A stretch of 6,778 bases of DNA from Chloroflexota bacterium (GTDB taxonomy: Bacteria; Chloroflexota; Dehalococcoidia; SAR202; UBA11138). This document shows positions 5,545 to 6,778 of this stretch, piece by piece. The notes beneath the pieces are model-generated. The model was not told where the DNA came from. It did no database searches and worked only from the letters and a program-made list of their open reading frames with translations. Within the stretch, counting starts at the first letter, position 1. Each line of letters begins with the position of its first letter. The position numbers and the translations under genes are program-made. Where the stretch lies: the NCBI GenBank assembly GCA_022566975.1, contig JADFHV010000118.1, forward strand, positions 1 to 6,778, read 5' to 3'.

Positions 5545-6423
5545 ATGAGACGCTTGGTCATGCGGGCCGTCGCTGCCGTGTCCCTGACGCTGATGCTGAT
5601 ACCAGCGCAGCGGTCGGGTCTGTTAGCGGCCGTGGAGGAAGACTCCGTCGAGTTCCAGGACGGTGCCGGTAACGTTGTGCAGTCCTTTGCGCCCGGCCAG
5701 ACCGCCGCTCTCTACGTCAAGGACGCTGGGCTGACCACCCTGGGGACCTGCACGGCCACGTGGACCGCTCTGCCGGCCAAGGTGCCTGCCGGCGCCCTGC
5801 TGAGCCTGGCTACGGGCCAGCCCCACCCGGAGGTCTATAGCCTGAGCGAGGGGTGCGGCTACGACCAGGCATCGCCTGCCAACACTCCCTTTAGGCTGCA
5901 GCCGGCTCAGACGGCGACGGTAGACGGTGTGCCCACCCTGGTGACCTGCTGCCTGAACTCGGCGGACGAGATCGCGCTGTTCACCGACGCCGACGCCACG
6001 AACACGGTCCAGTTCACCTTCGAGTTCGACCGCCGTGACAGCTACGCCGCCGCGAGCCATCGCGTCAGGGTTTTCAGCGACTCGGACCCTGGCGGCGAGT
6101 GGCTCGCCATCGCCGAGGTCGCGGGCGAGGCCGACGCCTCCGCCAGCCCGACCTCGGCCCTCTACCTGGGCCAGGTGACGCTCAACTCCAACGCGGCGTC
6201 GACTCAGGCCGAAGACGGAGCCGTGTGGGTCCAGCCCGGCGACACGGTGAGCGTGGTCTACTACGAGGCGGACGGTGCTACGGAGATCTCCTCTGCCACC
6301 GCGACGGTCAAGGCTGCGCCGGTCCCGGGACTGGGCGGCCTGGCTCTGGCAGCCCTGGCGGGGCTGTTTGTCGCCGCGCTAACATGGCGGCTGGTCACAC
6401 GGCCATCCAGGGCCCGGGATTGA
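5545..6423 (+). CDS. Exported protein of unknown function with C-terminal membrane anchor/sorting-like tail
   Basis: I do not recognise a named family for this 292-residue protein. The N-terminus is a signal peptide: basic MRRLVMR, a hydrophobic core at about 8-20, and likely cleavage near A28/A29. The body is rich in Thr, Ala, Ser and Asp with beta-strand character (VEFQDGAGNVVQSFAPGQTAALYVKD at about 35-60, VWVQPGDTVSVVYYEADG at about 227-244). It resembles Ig-like segments of bacterial surface proteins in style. Cysteines at 69, 104, 135 and 136 could form disulfides outside the cell. The C-terminus has VPGL (260-263), a hydrophobic span (about 264-281), then a basic end with R282, R286, R289 and R291. 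That is the three-part plan of PEP-CTERM/IPTL-CTERM-like sorting signals, though a simple tail anchor would look the same. GGAGG (5536-5540) is 4 bases from the ATG, and GGAG at 5531-5534 is 10 bases away. Confidence 0.8.
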   Translation: MRRLVMRAVAAVSLTLMLIPAQRSGLLAAVEEDSVEFQDGAGNVVQSFAPGQTAALYVKDAGLTTLGTCTATWTALPAKVPAGALLSLATGQPHPEVYSLSEGCGYDQASPANTPFRLQPAQTATVDGVPTLVTCCLNSADEIALFTDADATNTVQFTFEFDRRDSYAAASHRVRVFSDSDPGGEWLAIAEVAGEADASASPTSALYLGQVTLNSNAASTQAEDGAVWVQPGDTVSVVYYEADGATEISSATATVKAAPVPGLGGLALAALAGLFVAALTWRLVTRPSRARD

Positions 6424-6441
6424 GGTGGGCGATCCCTTTTT
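6416..6441 (+). terminator. Probable intrinsic terminator overlapping the stop codon
   Basis: GGGAT (6416-6420) pairs with ATCCC (6432-6436) across an 11-base loop and is followed directly by TTTTT (6437-6441). The TGA stop of the exported-protein gene lies in the loop. The stem is only 5 bp, so its strength is uncertain. The position, between convergent genes, is right for a terminator. Confidence 0.45.
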
Positions 6442-6500
6442 CGGCCGGACCCCTGGAGCAGGACAGCAAGGTCATGCCGCGGGCGCGGGGGCAGCCGACG

Positions 6501-6778
6501 TCACGGCAGCCTGGGCGTGCCTGGCGCAGGCTCCACCTGGAAGGCGTTGAGGGCGCAGGCGAGCATGGCGTAATAGCCAAGTGTCGCCGTCAGCTCCGTG
6601 ACGCCCTGGTCGCCGAGCCGGGACCTGGCGGCGTCGAAGGTATCGCCGGAGACGCGGTGGTCCTGGAACAGCTCCCGTGCGTACCGCACGATGACGGCTT
6701 CTTCCTTGGTGAGAGAGCCGAGGTCGCTTTGGTTCGCCACCACCTCGATGGCCTCCTCACGCACTCCCGCCTTACGGG
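6501..6778 (-). CDS. Carboxymuconolactone decarboxylase/AhpD-like family protein, 5' end cut by window edge
   Basis: Only the C-terminal 92 or so residues are in the window. The reading frame stays open through base 6778 (RKAGVREEAIEVV at the edge), so the true start lies outside. The GTG at 6764 is an internal valine rather than a start. The pattern LTKEEAVIVRYARELF, then FDAARSRLGDQGVTELTATLGYYAMLACALNAFQ, ending VEPAPGT, is typical of the C-terminal half of CMD-family proteins of roughly 180 residues. The family includes gamma-carboxymuconolactone decarboxylases and AhpD-like peroxidase partners with a CxxC site. The part that would show or lack that site is beyond the edge, so enzymatic versus redox function cannot be decided. 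The gene is convergent with the exported-protein gene. Confidence 0.85.
   Translation of the reverse strand, partial: RKAGVREEAIEVVANQSDLGSLTKEEAVIVRYARELFQDHRVSGDTFDAARSRLGDQGVTELTATLGYYAMLACALNAFQVEPAPGTPRLP

Noticed and set aside
1..6778. Defence island, mobile element, CRISPR array or biosynthetic cluster
   Set aside because: No transposase, integrase, nuclease, repeat-spacer array, tRNA or terminal inverted repeat was seen. The genes are common metabolic or surface types with similar composition, and they do not form a recognised cluster beyond the ispH-reductase pair.

Overview
The window is GC-rich bacterial DNA carrying six complete genes and one partial gene. They are ordinary single-domain proteins, and no phage, transposon, CRISPR array, tRNA or rRNA is visible. 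The gene set is an IspH of the MEP isoprenoid pathway, a geranylgeranyl-reductase-type flavoprotein, a bacterial ComB homologue, a class I gamma-like aminotransferase, an aldo/keto reductase, a secreted protein with a C-terminal anchor, and a carboxymuconolactone-decarboxylase-family fragment. This mix would suit an environmental bacterium such as a member of the Chloroflexota. That assignment is an impression from protein style and is not demonstrated.

Layout. Bases 1-67 hold a short purine-rich 17-base imperfect repeat. An aspartate-aminotransferase-like gene (68-1237, minus) is divergent from ispH (1352-2251, plus), and the 114-base gap between them has candidate promoters facing both ways. 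The geranylgeranyl-reductase-family gene (2252-3481) begins on the base after the ispH stop, so the two are almost certainly one operon. A 117-base gap with a weak promoter candidate precedes a comB-like gene (3599-4288). A 204-base gap follows, with two hairpins and then a good sigma70-type promoter for an aldo/keto reductase (4493-5422). A 122-base gap with another promoter candidate leads to an exported, C-terminally anchored protein of unknown function (5545-6423). A probable terminator overlaps its stop codon, and a convergent partial CMD/AhpD-like gene runs off the right edge (6501-6778, minus).

How the genes work together. IspH makes IPP and DMAPP. The adjacent flavoprotein belongs to a family that saturates polyprenyl chains or oxidises related substrates, so ispH plus this gene looks like an isoprenoid supply-and-modification unit for quinone, carotenoid or lipid side chains. 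The other genes have no obvious pathway link to it. ComB is best known from coenzyme M synthesis, and its job here is open.

I found no convincing undescribed multi-gene system. The items most worth a second look are the ispH-reductase fusion-tight pair, the isolated ComB homologue, the tripartite C-terminus of the exported protein, and operator-like inverted repeats that sit on the -10 boxes of two promoters.
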